From: Thamnidium elegans
Lineage: Eukaryota > Mucoromycota > Mucoromycetes > Mucorales > Mucoraceae
DNA: 64,000 nucleotides
Assembly: GCA_025201345.1 (NCBI GenBank)
Contig: JAIXMG010000015.1
Span: forward strand, 558,001-622,000
Reading direction: 5' to 3'
The notes under the pieces were generated by a model that saw nothing but the letters and a program-made list of their open reading frames with translations, made no database searches and was not told the origin of the DNA. The first letter of the stretch is position 1; every line of letters starts with the position of its first letter. Below are positions 34,652 through 45,438 of the stretch, in pieces. The position numbers and the translations under genes are program-made.

Positions 34652-36188
34652 ATGCTTTCCTCAAAACCAATTTATGATTACCTCGTAATTGGTGGTGGAT
34701 CGGGTGGACTTGCATCAGCCCGTAGAGCCAGTGGTATCCACGGTGCCAAAGTTGCCCTTATCGAAGCTCAACATCGTTTAGGTGGAACATGCGTCAATGT
34801 CGGCTGTGTACCCAAGAAAGTAATGTGGAACGCTGCTTCTGTTGCTGAAGCCCTTCGCGATGCTAAGCATTACGGCTTCGGCGACCAAGAACCCGTAAAG
34901 TTCAATTGGGAACTTATGAAGGAAAAGCGTGATGCCTATGTTAAACGTCTTAACGGTATTTACGAAAGAAACTTGGGTAACGATAAAGTAGAACATATTC
35001 AAGGTTTCGCTAGTTTTGTCAATGAGAACACTGTTCGTGTTCAAACTTCTGAATCTGAATCTATTGAAGTTCACGCCAACAAAATTTTAATTGCTACAGG
35101 TAAAATAAAAAAAAAAAAGCTTATTTTTGAAGTAGGAAGCTAACTTTCGCTATATTTGTATAAAAAAAAAGGTGGTCATCCTTTGATTCCTGATATTCCT
35201 GGATCCAATTACGGTATTGATTCCGATGGTTTCTTTGACCTCGAACATCAACCTAAGCGTGTTGCAGTTGTTGGTACAGGATACATTGGTGTTGAATTAG
35301 CTGGTATTTTTAATACTTTAGGTACACAAACCACCATCTTTTCTCGTACCAAGCAAATCCTCCGTAGCTTCGATAATATCATCAAGGACAACTTATTAAA
35401 GGAAATGCAATCTGTTGGTGTTAACTTTGCTTTCGATTCTAAAGTAAACGCTTTAGTCCGTGAATCTGAAAATGGTCCTATTACCATTCAATACGAATCT
35501 GATGGAAAGCCAGAGACTTTAGAAGTTGATTGTGTTGTTTGGGCCGTAGGCCGTTTACCCAACATCAAAAAGTTAAACTTAGAAGCTGCTAATGTTAAGA
35601 TTAACGAGAAGGGTTATATTATTGCTGATGCTTATCAACAAACTACTCAAGAAAACGTACTTGCTTTAGGTGATGCTTGTGGTGTTGCTGAATTAACTCC
35701 TGGTAAGTGATTTGTATGTAATTACAATACAACGAAAATATACTCATCTTTTTTTTTTATAATTAGTTGCTATTGCTGCTGGTCGTAAGTTATCCGATCG
35801 TCTTTTCGGTGGTGAACAATTCAAGGACTCCAAGCTTGATTATGAAAACATTCCTACCGTTGTTTTCTCTCACCCTACTGCCGGTACCATTGGTTACACT
35901 GAAGACCAAGCTCGTGAAAAGTTCGGTACTGAGAACGTAAAGACTTATACCTCCAAGTTTACCAACATGTATTTCTCCATGCTTGAACATAAGGAACCTA
36001 CCGCTTATAAATTGGTTTGTGCTGGTGATGATGAAAAGGTAGTTGGTGTTCATATTTTGGGTAGAGGCAGTGATGAAATCCTTCAAGGTTTTGGTGTTGC
36101 TGTTCGTATGGGTGCTACTAAGGCAAACTTTGATTCTTGTGTAGCTATTCATCCTACTGCTGCTGAAGAGTTAGTTACCATGCGTTAA
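34652..36188 (+). CDS. GLR1: Glutathione reductase
   Basis: NADPH-dependent reduction of glutathione disulphide. Three exons (34652-35099, 35172-35702, 35767-36188) give 466 aa, normal for the family. FAD site GGGSGG at aa 14-19; redox pair in [13 protein letters not shown] (Cys47, Cys52); NADPH fold [11 protein letters not shown] at about 183; SRTKQILR supplies the two Arg that select NADPH over [12 protein letters not shown] is the second FAD motif, and the C-terminal HPTAAEE holds the His-Glu catalytic pair. The start [15 protein letters not shown] was chosen because the FAD fold begins right after it. The frame is open upstream and could add a basic N-terminal stretch (LSYLTKR) from a non-AUG codon. 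Codon bias points to strong expression. Confidence 0.96.
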
Positions 36189-36287
36189 AGAAGGGGGAAA
36201 AAAAAAAAGAAAAAAAAAAAAGACAAATGTAATACTATTTATAATAGACACCTCTAATAAATAAATAAAATAAGGTTTTTATTATTA

Positions 36288-38762
36288 CTATGACATGGGA
36301 TTATCATCTATAAACATATATTTGTTCATTTTTCTTGGACTAAAATATCTAAATTTTGGTTGATTTTTAAAAGTCTTTGTTTCGGGTGATGGGTTTAATG
36401 AAGGTTTAGTTGTAGGTTGATATGGTACAAAGGATGGCATGGATGAAGAAGGTGGTATAGCTAGGAATTTTGAATTATTAAATTGTATATTAGTGTTATT
36501 TTGAAATCGATGAGACTGATCAATGAATGAAATGGGTGAAGGGCTGATGGGATAAGTATCCGGTACAACCGTAGTAGGATGACTAATAATGTGTTGATGT
36601 TGCATCCATGCTGATTGATTATCATTTGTTAAATCTTGAGTCGCAGACGATAATGACATACGTCGTGACAGATCGCATTTTATCTTGTAAGTATCTGCCA
36701 TACCATCTTGTCTCTTCTTTTCTGCATCTGCTTTAAGGTTAGCAAGATAATAATCTGACTTCTTGTTATTTGGCTTATTATTCTTTGCGTTTGCTAGTTT
36801 TGATCGAGGACTAGAATACAGTTGATGTCTTCGAATCTCTACCTGTAACCAATCTGCTACTTGAATCCAATTTCGATTCAGTGCTTCAAATTCCATGGTA
36901 TTTTTTAAAATATCTAATGCTCGTGTCAACCCATTTTCAAATTCGGCAGGACAAATATCTTTAATGATCAATGCTCTATCTTCAATCGAAGCGCAAGCTC
37001 GATAAATATCCATTGCCATTGAAATAACTTCGCTTGCTCTCCAAAATTCATCTCTATCAAAGGAACACCTGCCAGTAGGAAGAAACGAGCCCGAGTTAAG
37101 TGTAGGTAATTGATTCAACGCTGTCTTTAAACAAATATTCAAAGACTCTAATGAGAACTGACTTGGTCTTGGATCATTTTGATCCGGTATAAATAATTTG
37201 TGAAGAATAATTCGTGTAGCATTATATTCGATATTGACTCGAATACAAGCCAAAAATAAATCTTCATGTCCATATTCAAACCCGCTATCAAACTTCAAGT
37301 AATCTGGCAACTCGGCATAAAACGCCAATAATTGTTTATCATACTCTTGAAGTTGTTCTACTGTCATATCTGATTCTTGTTCGTATATGGTAGCTATCAG
37401 ATGAGCTTGTATCTTCCACAATCTTAAACAATGTATATAGGCAATAATACTAATTTCATTTTCATCAATATCTTGTTCCAAAACTTTGGGATAATCAATC
37501 TCACTACCGGGGATTCGAGGCTGCGGTGTATTCTTTGGTGACCCCGACGAATACAGATAAAAATCCCAAGCCCACACAAACCACCAAAGCCGGGTATCCA
37601 TTTCTTTTTCATAGGACTCATCATCTGATTCAGCAACTGTGCGAGGATAAATTTCCAACTCATGTAAAGCGGACACTGCCATTCCAGCATAATGATGTTT
37701 CCGACTTGGTTCAGCTCGAAACACCATCAATAATAACGAAACAATTGTAAACCTATCAGGGTTATCAAACGATTGAGACAAACATTCTCTTGCTGCATCA
37801 AAGAAATACTCTTCTTGTTCCAAAATTTTATCCTGATCACCAACAAAATGTTCTACGCCTGGTATTGAATGATGTAAAACCATGTGTCTAAATACGAACA
37901 AACAAATAGCATTGACAATTAAGGTATTTGTTGCATCAGGTTGCGCGTGATACCAAATCATAAATTCATCTTTATTTAATACGGGCGTATTTCTTATCCA
38001 ACAAATAAAATAAGTATCAATACAAGCATCAGCTACTTGTTTTAAGCTAATCAACCCATGTTTTGAATGAGGGTGAACAAGTTGACCTAATCTACCTACG
38101 GAAGCAAAATAATTGACAGGTTTTAATTTATGCGATTTGTTTCTGCAAAGAGTAATACCGCTATTGGTGCTAGTAACTGATTGGTTTGAAGAGATAGGGT
38201 ATTCGTCACTTGAAGCAATTGTTATTGGCGAAAGAGGAAATAAAGGTGGTGAATGGGAATAATGGTCATGTGCCACCACAGGTGTGTCCGTACTACATAA
38301 CTTACTAAACACATCAATAAGCGAATGCAGATCGGATGCGCTAGTAACATTTGCCTCCATATTGATACCAACATCAGTATAAGATAAATTGAACTTTGAC
38401 CAGATATCAAGCTCAACTGTGCTGGGCATAGATAATGTAGGCTGCTCCCAAAATGTTGTATTACCGCAGGTAGGCAATGATAATAATGAATGGACTGAAT
38501 GTTTGTCGGGTTTTATGCTACTAGCGGTAGTAGTAGGTTCTGTAAAATCTGTCTTTATAGAAAATAGTTCTGGCTTGTTTGTTATTTCTTTATGTTTATC
38601 TGATATCCAGGTTTCTGGTGACCAATCCTTTGGATGACTGTGATTGACGGTAAATGGCGAAATATCATCAAATGCTGAGAAATAAATATCTTGAGGTTCA
38701 TTAAACGGTAAAGTAGAGCATCGACTACGCTTTTGTGACCTTCCAATAGTATCAAAAGGCAT
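36288..38762 (-). CDS. Fungal transcription-factor domain protein without Zn2Cys6 cluster
   Basis: A single-exon gene of 824 aa. The central region, about aa 215-640, has the helical fungal-specific transcription factor domain (RLGQLVHPHSKHGLISLK, then DTRLWWFVWAWDFYL, then PRIPGSEIDYP). The N-terminus begins MPFDTIGRSQKRSRC and has only Ser/Thr/Pro-rich sequence. No CX2CX6C cluster is present, and no upstream exon that could supply one is apparent. The C-terminal 180 residues are Asn/Ser/Pro-rich, as in activation regions. It may act as a dimerising cofactor, bind DNA by other means, or have lost its zinc cluster. It is convergent with GLR1, 99 bp away. Confidence 0.83.
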   Translation of the reverse strand: MPFDTIGRSQKRSRCSTLPFNEPQDIYFSAFDDISPFTVNHSHPKDWSPETWISDKHKEITNKPELFSIKTDFTEPTTTASSIKPDKHSVHSLLSLPTCGNTTFWEQPTLSMPSTVELDIWSKFNLSYTDVGINMEANVTSASDLHSLIDVFSKLCSTDTPVVAHDHYSHSPPLFPLSPITIASSDEYPISSNQSVTSTNSGITLCRNKSHKLKPVNYFASVGRLGQLVHPHSKHGLISLKQVADACIDTYFICWIRNTPVLNKDEFMIWYHAQPDATNTLIVNAICLFVFRHMVLHHSIPGVEHFVGDQDKILEQEEYFFDAARECLSQSFDNPDRFTIVSLLLMVFRAEPSRKHHYAGMAVSALHELEIYPRTVAESDDESYEKEMDTRLWWFVWAWDFYLYSSGSPKNTPQPRIPGSEIDYPKVLEQDIDENEISIIAYIHCLRLWKIQAHLIATIYEQESDMTVEQLQEYDKQLLAFYAELPDYLKFDSGFEYGHEDLFLACIRVNIEYNATRIILHKLFIPDQNDPRPSQFSLESLNICLKTALNQLPTLNSGSFLPTGRCSFDRDEFWRASEVISMAMDIYRACASIEDRALIIKDICPAEFENGLTRALDILKNTMEFEALNRNWIQVADWLQVEIRRHQLYSSPRSKLANAKNNKPNNKKSDYYLANLKADAEKKRQDGMADTYKIKCDLSRRMSLSSATQDLTNDNQSAWMQHQHIISHPTTVVPDTYPISPSPISFIDQSHRFQNNTNIQFNNSKFLAIPPSSSMPSFVPYQPTTKPSLNPSPETKTFKNQPKFRYFSPRKMNKYMFIDDNPMS

Positions 38763-41127
38763 ATTGTATTGTTGTTGTTATAGTTACTGTTGTATGTGTA
38801 TATAAATAAAAAGAAAAAAAAAGTGAAAAAGAAAAAGAAAAAAGTTGTGTGAAAATAAAATAAAACGTTAGTCAAAACAATAAAGAATAATCAGCGACTG
38901 TGATACAAAGTGAAATAAATTAGAAATCAGTGGCCAATAACTTTGCTAATCAAATCAAATTAAACAGATAAAAAAGCTTATCATTCAGAAAACAGGCTTC
39001 TTTTAAGACTCACATCACTTTCTTTTAAAAGAAAACTGTACATGTGTTCCTCGTTCATGGATTTTTTTTTTTTTTTTACTAAGCTCACCTAAGAAGATGA
39101 AAAGAAAAACAGTATCAAATCATTGAAATCTATACCTTTCATTTTTTTACGGTGATACATTGTACTTATATTTTTATTAGCAAAGTGTTTTAATTCATAT
39201 ATTTACATCCCCATCCAAAAATTAAGAGGTAAAAAAGCTTTTTTTAGTAGCCCCGTAAAAACGGCCCATACTTTATTGATAGCGGAAAATTCATAGATTA
39301 TTGAAAATAACACTATTCTCGTTATCAAATTAATATGCAACCCATTAAAATCTAACTTTTGTCTAAAGAAGGTACAGATCATTGCACTTTATATATATAT
39401 GACCACATACAAAAATGGAAAAAAAAAGTAAAAAGGGGTAAAAATCTATATACAATCGGTCGATTTTTTTCTTTTTTTTTTTTACAAAAGGTGGGTGTAC
39501 TATCTGTATTTACGGAGATAAGGTTAGTACTTCAATATTGTGGGAAGTTGAAAAAAAAATACACCATGTGCCCTCTTTTTTTTGTAAGTGTGGGGATTTT
39601 TTATATAGAAAAAACTAAGATTTCCTTTTCCACGGCTGATTGACTGTTTATATCCTCACCGTATTGTTTTAACACGGTACAACCCCAATCAACTTTTTCG
39701 TTATATAAGAGGTTTTGCGTAATCAATACAATTTCTTATTTTTGATTTAGAATATGAAAGTTAATAATGTCAAATTGATTTCATAAGTTTTCATATTCCT
39801 GCTCTCCCTTTTTAGATATAAAAAAAAGGAAAAAAAAAAAAAAAAAGAGGCCATTTATATAGAGTAATGATTTTCTCACCATTCTGTGTTTTTCTATTAC
39901 ATGTGTTACTATAAACATTTTATTCAAACTATTATAGAACTCTGTAATTCTCTCTCGGATCTGCACTAAGATTAAATATGAATTAAAATGCATCTTTTGG
40001 TAAGTAAATCATATTGTGCCACGATATATTCTTCGCTTGTAAAAAAAAAAAAATTAGGCCCAACGCTTTCCATTAGAGTCTTCTCAAGTAAACTCTAATA
40101 CGTGCTCAGCAAAATGTACCAACACTTTAATTATAATCCTATGCTTGCAGCGAATTAGATATTTTGATAGTCACTGAATTATTTTAGTATAAAAATAGAG
40201 CAACATATAAAACACATTTTATATGATTCATGGCATCACACTACCTAGACCGAGCCGTAAAGCACTGCAGATTAATCGCAATATTATTCCGGGCGTGAAT
40301 AATAAAATAATTATTGTGTCTCTTGCAACAAAACTTACTCGAATAGAACTGTTTACGAGTGTCACTTGGTAACAAACCATGATATAAAAAAGTCAGATTA
40401 AACAAGAACATACAGATAAAAACTTAAATATTCGATCGGTGCAAATAAACCAAGGTTTTTATTAGTATATCCTAGGTTGAAGAAATATATCTTTATAAAT
40501 AAACGCACTATTGAGCTATGTAACTAAGTTATTCAAAGATATATCTGCCCTTTTGTTCTTTAATATACCAGACTTTTAACTCAATAAAACCTAATGTATT
40601 GGAAAATTAAATTATACTGTCACTTGGAATAAGCACCAAAAGAAACTTGTACAGCATTTTTATTACTGAATAATATTTTTTGCTACTACTTTTGAAGCTA
40701 CGGAATATAGTTGTAGAGGTTATTCCGGTACGCGAACCCTTATTCTCTGCAAACACGGCTTCTACAAGAGAGGGTTTAAATTATCACAGGTAACAACTGC
40801 AAAGCAGCATAGTCCTAATAACACAAGTTTTTTTTTTTTTTTTTTTTTTTTTTTTGCCAGTTATAGGTTCGAATCAAAGTCTAAGCTTTCTCTCTATTTT
40901 AATTTTTTTTTCCTTCTCAAAGTAAGGTTATCAGCAACTTTAAATAATTATTTAAACTCCAAGTTTGAAAAGGGTTAATAATAAAAGTGCTTTATTTACA
41001 GGGTTAAAAATATACATGGTTATGAAGTTATTATGTGTATTGGAGAATATATGCAAATTTTTTTTATCAAGTTCTTGCTGTACAATAAAGCGAACTGAGG
41101 ATTTCTTTAAACAAATCTGGAGGATTT
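38763..41127. other. Gene-poor region with poly(T) and a dispersed repeat
   Basis: Upstream region of the transcription-factor gene and 3' flank of the hypothetical gene. A 28-T run lies at 40828-40855. The segment 40690-40765 resembles 33790-33855. Open frames (for example 39359-39643) follow homopolymers and are not credible. Confidence 0.5.
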
Positions 41128-41634
41128 TTAATTGAAACAAATCTTAATGATTTTTTTTGGCAAAACAAATTGCTTGCGTAATTTCATGATCTTTCTTGGA
41201 GGCTTTGGTGGAGGATTGGTATTCGTGAATTCAACTGATAAATAATAATAATCAACTAAACCCCAAAAATCGTCCAAGGGTCTTTCTTCATCGATATATG
41301 TGCCTCTAGATAAGATGTCCGCGTCAAATGCATCATTATCGTAATCAGAGGAACTGGTCTTTTTGGGACAAATATAACTTGCTACGGCGAAAGCTCCATA
41401 CGCGAAGGTGTGTGCTACATTATCTGCAACGTTACTGGCCAATGCTTTCATACGCTCCTTTCGTGATACAAGTTTCGTTATATTCCATGTTTTGGTAGTT
41501 GGATTGTAATGAAATTTAAAATCAGAGTCATTTGCATGGCCTCCGTATTGGTGAGGGTCGTAACCACTGGCATACGCTTGAAAGTCTTTGAATGACTCCT
41601 TCAAGTTTTTAAAACGATTATACATATAATCCAT
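41128..41634 (-). CDS. Hypothetical protein, 168 aa
   Basis: Not recognised. The frame begins MDYMYNRFKNLKESF and is hydrophilic, with a Tyr/Gly/His stretch (YASGYDPHQYGGH), a DFKFHYNPTTKTWNITK segment and a short Ala-rich hydrophobic segment (about aa 67-88). An acidic region follows, then a Pro-rich basic end (PPPKPPRK). Normal amino-acid composition amid poor surroundings supports a real gene. A PxxP-type stretch could bind SH3 domains (inference). The 3' end may be spliced differently, since the last codons run into AT-rich sequence. Confidence 0.55.
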   Translation of the reverse strand: MDYMYNRFKNLKESFKDFQAYASGYDPHQYGGHANDSDFKFHYNPTTKTWNITKLVSRKERMKALASNVADNVAHTFAYGAFAVASYICPKKTSSSDYDNDAFDADILSRGTYIDEERPLDDFWGLVDYYYLSVEFTNTNPPPKPPRKIMKLRKQFVLPKKIIKICFN

Positions 41635-41974
41635 AGTTATTAACTTTTTATATGAAAAAAAAGAAGAAAAAAATAAAGTTTGTGTTTGTAAAAAGTTGAT
41701 GTTTAGTTATAAAGTCGGTGCTTATAAAACGTTAAAGTAAAAGGTGATAACAGTAGACGATAATAAAAGAGACGAAAATAATAAAGAGAAAAAAGAGATT
41801 CCCCTTTTTTTTTTTTTTTTTTTACCTTGTATTTATTCAAAAGGAAGAATAAGGGATGAAACGCAAGTCTTTTTGACTGTTCTTTGCAAAAAAAAATTTT
41901 AGTGCAACCATATCAGAGAGAATATCGATTTCACAGCACAGGCCATTTTGTCAAAAGGCTTTGAGCCTAACAGT

Positions 41975-42068
41975 ACTTATTTATTTGTAGGATAAAAGAC
42001 CCGTGATGTGAAAAGCCACATAATGATACTCTTCGACGTTGTGCTTTTTCATGCACACATTACAAATG
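41975..42068 (+). repeat. Dispersed repeat copy A
   Basis: Shares ordered blocks with 42728-42808: TATTTATTTGT, TG(T/A)GAAAAGCC-like, GATACTCTTC(G/A)(A/G)C(G/A)TTG and CATGCACACATTACA. Confidence 0.7.
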
Positions 42069-42727
42069 AAAAAGACAAACTGACTTTGGTGCCTCTTTCA
42101 CTACGTAGGTTAATACTGGAAACAGTATGTAAGATCCCTCGACATTTACGTCTACCTCAACAAAGATTTCTATTTGTAAAGAGTAAGTTACTAACACTGT
42201 AAAAATTATCTTTTTCAGAAGAAATGCCTGGATGTTCATATAAAAACAAGTGTTTTTGAAAAAGATAATAGATGGACAATGCTGGATTATAATACTTTAC
42301 ATAGTCCTTGAACCTGTCCAAGTTATTATACAAAAAAAAATTATGTAGTTATCGTTTTCTGCAAGGGCTTAAACGTTAGGTTCACTTTAATTATATTTAG
42401 CAAATATAATAGTACAGAGTTATGTATTAAAATGACACATTACTATAAATTTAAAAACTACTTTCTACGATATATAGGACTAAAATTATCTTTGTGTTGA
42501 TGTTATTTGATATAGACTGCATTCCTTTCTAATTTTTCAGCGCTTAACAACCCTTCATATTTAATTACTTTTCCTAGAAAAAAAAAGCGATTATATATGC
42601 TAATAACAGTAATGCTTTTCATCCAATACTGTGGAATGAGTTGCGATGGTTTTATTGTTGCTTCATTCGCTTAGATAGCGGTGAGTACCTCTTTGGGCCG
42701 CAGGGTGTGTCCATAGGATTTCATAAT

Positions 42728-42808
42728 ATTTATTTATTTGTGATTTGAAAAGCCTTATAAGGATGCTCTTCAGCATTGCACTTTTTTTTTTCATGCACAC
42801 ATTACATA
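42728..42808 (+). repeat. Dispersed repeat copy B
   Basis: Partner of 41975-42068 in the same orientation, 0.75 kb away, diverged by substitutions and homopolymer length. Confidence 0.7.
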
Positions 42809-43324
42809 ATTACTGCTGTCAAAGTATTGTTAATATATGCAAGGCTTTATTTATTTTTCTCAAGAAGCGTTTAACTGGTTTCTTTCCGTAATTGTATATA
42901 TAAGACTGCTACTTTCGAATAACATCTTAACCTACCCAAAATTATCATGTGTACATATCAGTTTCCTGGAAAGATAATATGTGGCATGAAAGAAAAATAG
43001 CGTTAAATTAAAAGCGAATAACTACATGTAGAAATAGAGACGTATAATGCATAGGCTTAGCTGTATTTATATATATATAATTTTTCTTCCAAATCTAAAT
43101 AAACTGATTGTCTTTTTTTTTTATTCTCGAGTATGATAATAATGCTTTTAAAAAAAGAAGTATACTTTATCACAAATAAAAAGAGTAATGTCTGAGAGAG
43201 AGGGGTTCCAAAACCAGAAGTGGCTTAGAACCCCGCATTAATAATTAATGAAAAATATTTTTTTATGTTTTCTTCTTTTACTTTCTATCGAACACTTTTT
43301 TTTAATAACAGTAGTAAAATAAAA

Positions 43325-44508
43325 ATGTCAGATACACCAGTAGGGCCCCAAAAGTTCAAGAGTGAGTTCACTATGGACCCAGATAATTTAGAAGAGGAGC
43401 TTTCCAAAGTACCTTTGTTTATGACTGATTTACCTACCGAAGAAAACGATACATTAAACGCACTTCAGTCACTTGTTTTTGACGGTACACCTGAAGGTAA
43501 GTTTTACGTATAAAGAAAGAAAGAGAGAGATAATTAATACTGGAGGGAATGTGTAATTTTAGAGGTTGCTTTAAACTTTAAAGAACAAGGAAACGAATGT
43601 TTCAGAGCAGGAAAAGCAAGATATCCTGACGCGATTACGTTTTACAGCAAAGCATTGGACACGGAATGTAACGATACAGCTATTATGGAAGCATGTTATG
43701 CTAATCGAGCAGCATGTAATCTCGAATTAAAAAATTATGGACGTGTCTTGACGGATTGTTCAAAGTGTCTTGAAATCAACCCAAAGAATGTGAAGGCGTT
43801 TTATAGATCCGCTAGAGCATTATTTGCACTTGATAAGTTGGTGGAAACCATTGATTGTTGTGATCATGCGTTGGGTGTGGATCCTGAGAATGCAAACGTT
43901 AAAGATATAAGAGAAAAGGCTTTGAAGCGAAAAAATGAGATTGATGAAAAGATTAGATTAAAGGAAGAGAGGGAGGAACGTGAGCGTACTAAGAAGCAAC
44001 GTTTAGCCAAAGCTTTAGAAGTAAGTTGCTACACAACAACAACAACAACAACAACGAAAAAACATTGTATTAATGATGGTATCCATAGGAACGTAAGATT
44101 AAAATAGAAGTTGTAGATAAAGATGTATACGAAAAAGCCAATATTGAGATTGACGAAGAAACACAAACATTAAATTGGCCAGTCTTCTTTTTATATCCCG
44201 AATATAAAGAAAGTGATTATATTCAACAATTTAATGAGACGAATTCATTCTACGATCACTTGCAAGTGATGTTTGAACAACCTGCACCTTGGGATGAACG
44301 TAAAGAATACAATGCAGATTCAGTTGAAGTTTATTTTGAAGATACACGTGGATTAAATCCAAAACTTTTAAAGATTGGTAAAAAATTACCATTGGGTAAA
44401 ATCTTATCGCTTGAGCAATATACAGTAAAGAATGGTGTACCATCTTTTATTATTTTGCCAAAGGATTCATCGTTTAAACAAGAATTTATTAACAAGTTTA
44501 AAAAATAA
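43325..44508 (+). CDS. CNS1: Hsp90 co-chaperone Cns1/TTC4-like, TPR protein
   Basis: Three exons (43325-43496, 43563-44020, 44089-44508) give 349 aa. The N-terminus is acidic (EELSKVPLFMTDLP, the TTC4/Cns1 hallmark). TPR repeats span about aa 58-170: NFKEQGNECFRAGK, then ACYANRAACNLELKNY, then VKAFYRSARALFALDK. A charged helix rich in Glu/Arg follows, then a C-terminal wheel domain with LNWPVFFLYPEY and VEVYFEDT. It links Hsp90/Hsp70 and ribosome-associated functions. The stop codon lies two bases from the stop of the opposite-strand gene, so the transcripts must overlap at their 3' ends. Confidence 0.93.
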
Positions 44509-44510
44509 AA

Positions 44511-45131
44511 TTATTTGATTGATATATCTTCGTTTATATCTGACCAACTTTCATCAAGACTTTTAATAGACATTGATTTATTACTGTGATGATCTAAAAA
44601 CGGGTTTTGTTCATCTTGATCATCATCATAATGATCAAATACGCCTATAATACTATTTCCTCTGGATTCTACTAAGCTTTTCTTTCTCTCTAATTCGGCT
44701 TCTTGTCTTAGTAATATTTCATGTTCTTTTTCTAAAATACTCTTTCTATCAGAGATACTTCTTTCCATTTCGTGTAATTCATACTATATTATTTGTTGTT
44801 TAATACATACATCATGTTATCAAAAAAAAAAAAAAAAAAAAAAAGAAAGAGAAAAATTTACCTGAGATGATGTCACATTTCTATGCCTTAATTCACTTGT
44901 TCTTTGCTTCCAAAGTCCAAGAGGTTCTTCATCCTCTTCATCTTCTTCTTGATCAAATAAAGTGGATGGTACACACCTTCCTTTTTCAGCATGTGCCTTG
45001 ACATATTCTTCATACGCTTTTTCTTCTTTTCTATCTTGATGCCATTCATACAGTGTATTAATTGCTTCGTATCCACCCCACAACACACATACGCCTCCAA
45101 TGACAATAACTGCAACAGCTACTGGATGCAT
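44511..45131 (-). CDS. Small single-pass membrane protein with charged coiled-coil tail
   Basis: Two exons (45131-44862 and 44783-44511) give 180 aa. Residues 4-27 (VAVAVIVIGGVCVLWGGYEAI) form one membrane segment. Then comes a charged region (HQDRKEEKAYEEYVKAH), an acidic run (EEDEEDEE), and a heptad-like helix from ERSISDRKSILEKEHEILL to about aa 125. The end is acidic with DESWSDINEDISIK. I do not recognise the family. The short N-terminus places the bulk on one side, probably the cytosol. It is convergent with the Cns1 gene with a 2-bp gap between stops. Confidence 0.7.
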
Positions 45132-45438
45132 ATTTTTTTTTTTTTTTAATAAAAAGGGGAAAAGAGGGGAAGAAAAAAAGATAAAAAAAAAATATGGCGT
45201 GGGGATAAATATATAGGAGGCTCAAAAAGCCACTTTTGTTTATTATAGAAATGAGCATCACATTGCATACATTTGCGGTTCCTCAAAAAGAAAAGGCGTC
45301 TTTTGTATGTAAAAGTACTTTTTCAATGCATCCCATTGCTCCGCTCAAAAAGGAGAAGTATATGTGACCTTTCTTTTATTTTTCTCTCTCTCTTTATTTA
45401 TTTTTTATTTTGTTGTTGTTTTTTTCCCCTTGTATAAT

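Larger units (their letters stand above)
41635..43324. other. Intergenic with a duplicated segment
   Basis: A segment at about 41975-42068 recurs at about 42728-42808, with diverged similarity continuing beyond. Both lie upstream of the Cns1 gene. No gene is seen; a 64-codon frame at 42008-42202 lies within the repeat. Confidence 0.55.

Noticed and set aside
40860..40880. GGTTCGAATC as a tRNA B-box
   Set aside because: No acceptor stem or A-box partner; it follows a poly(T) tract without a cloverleaf.
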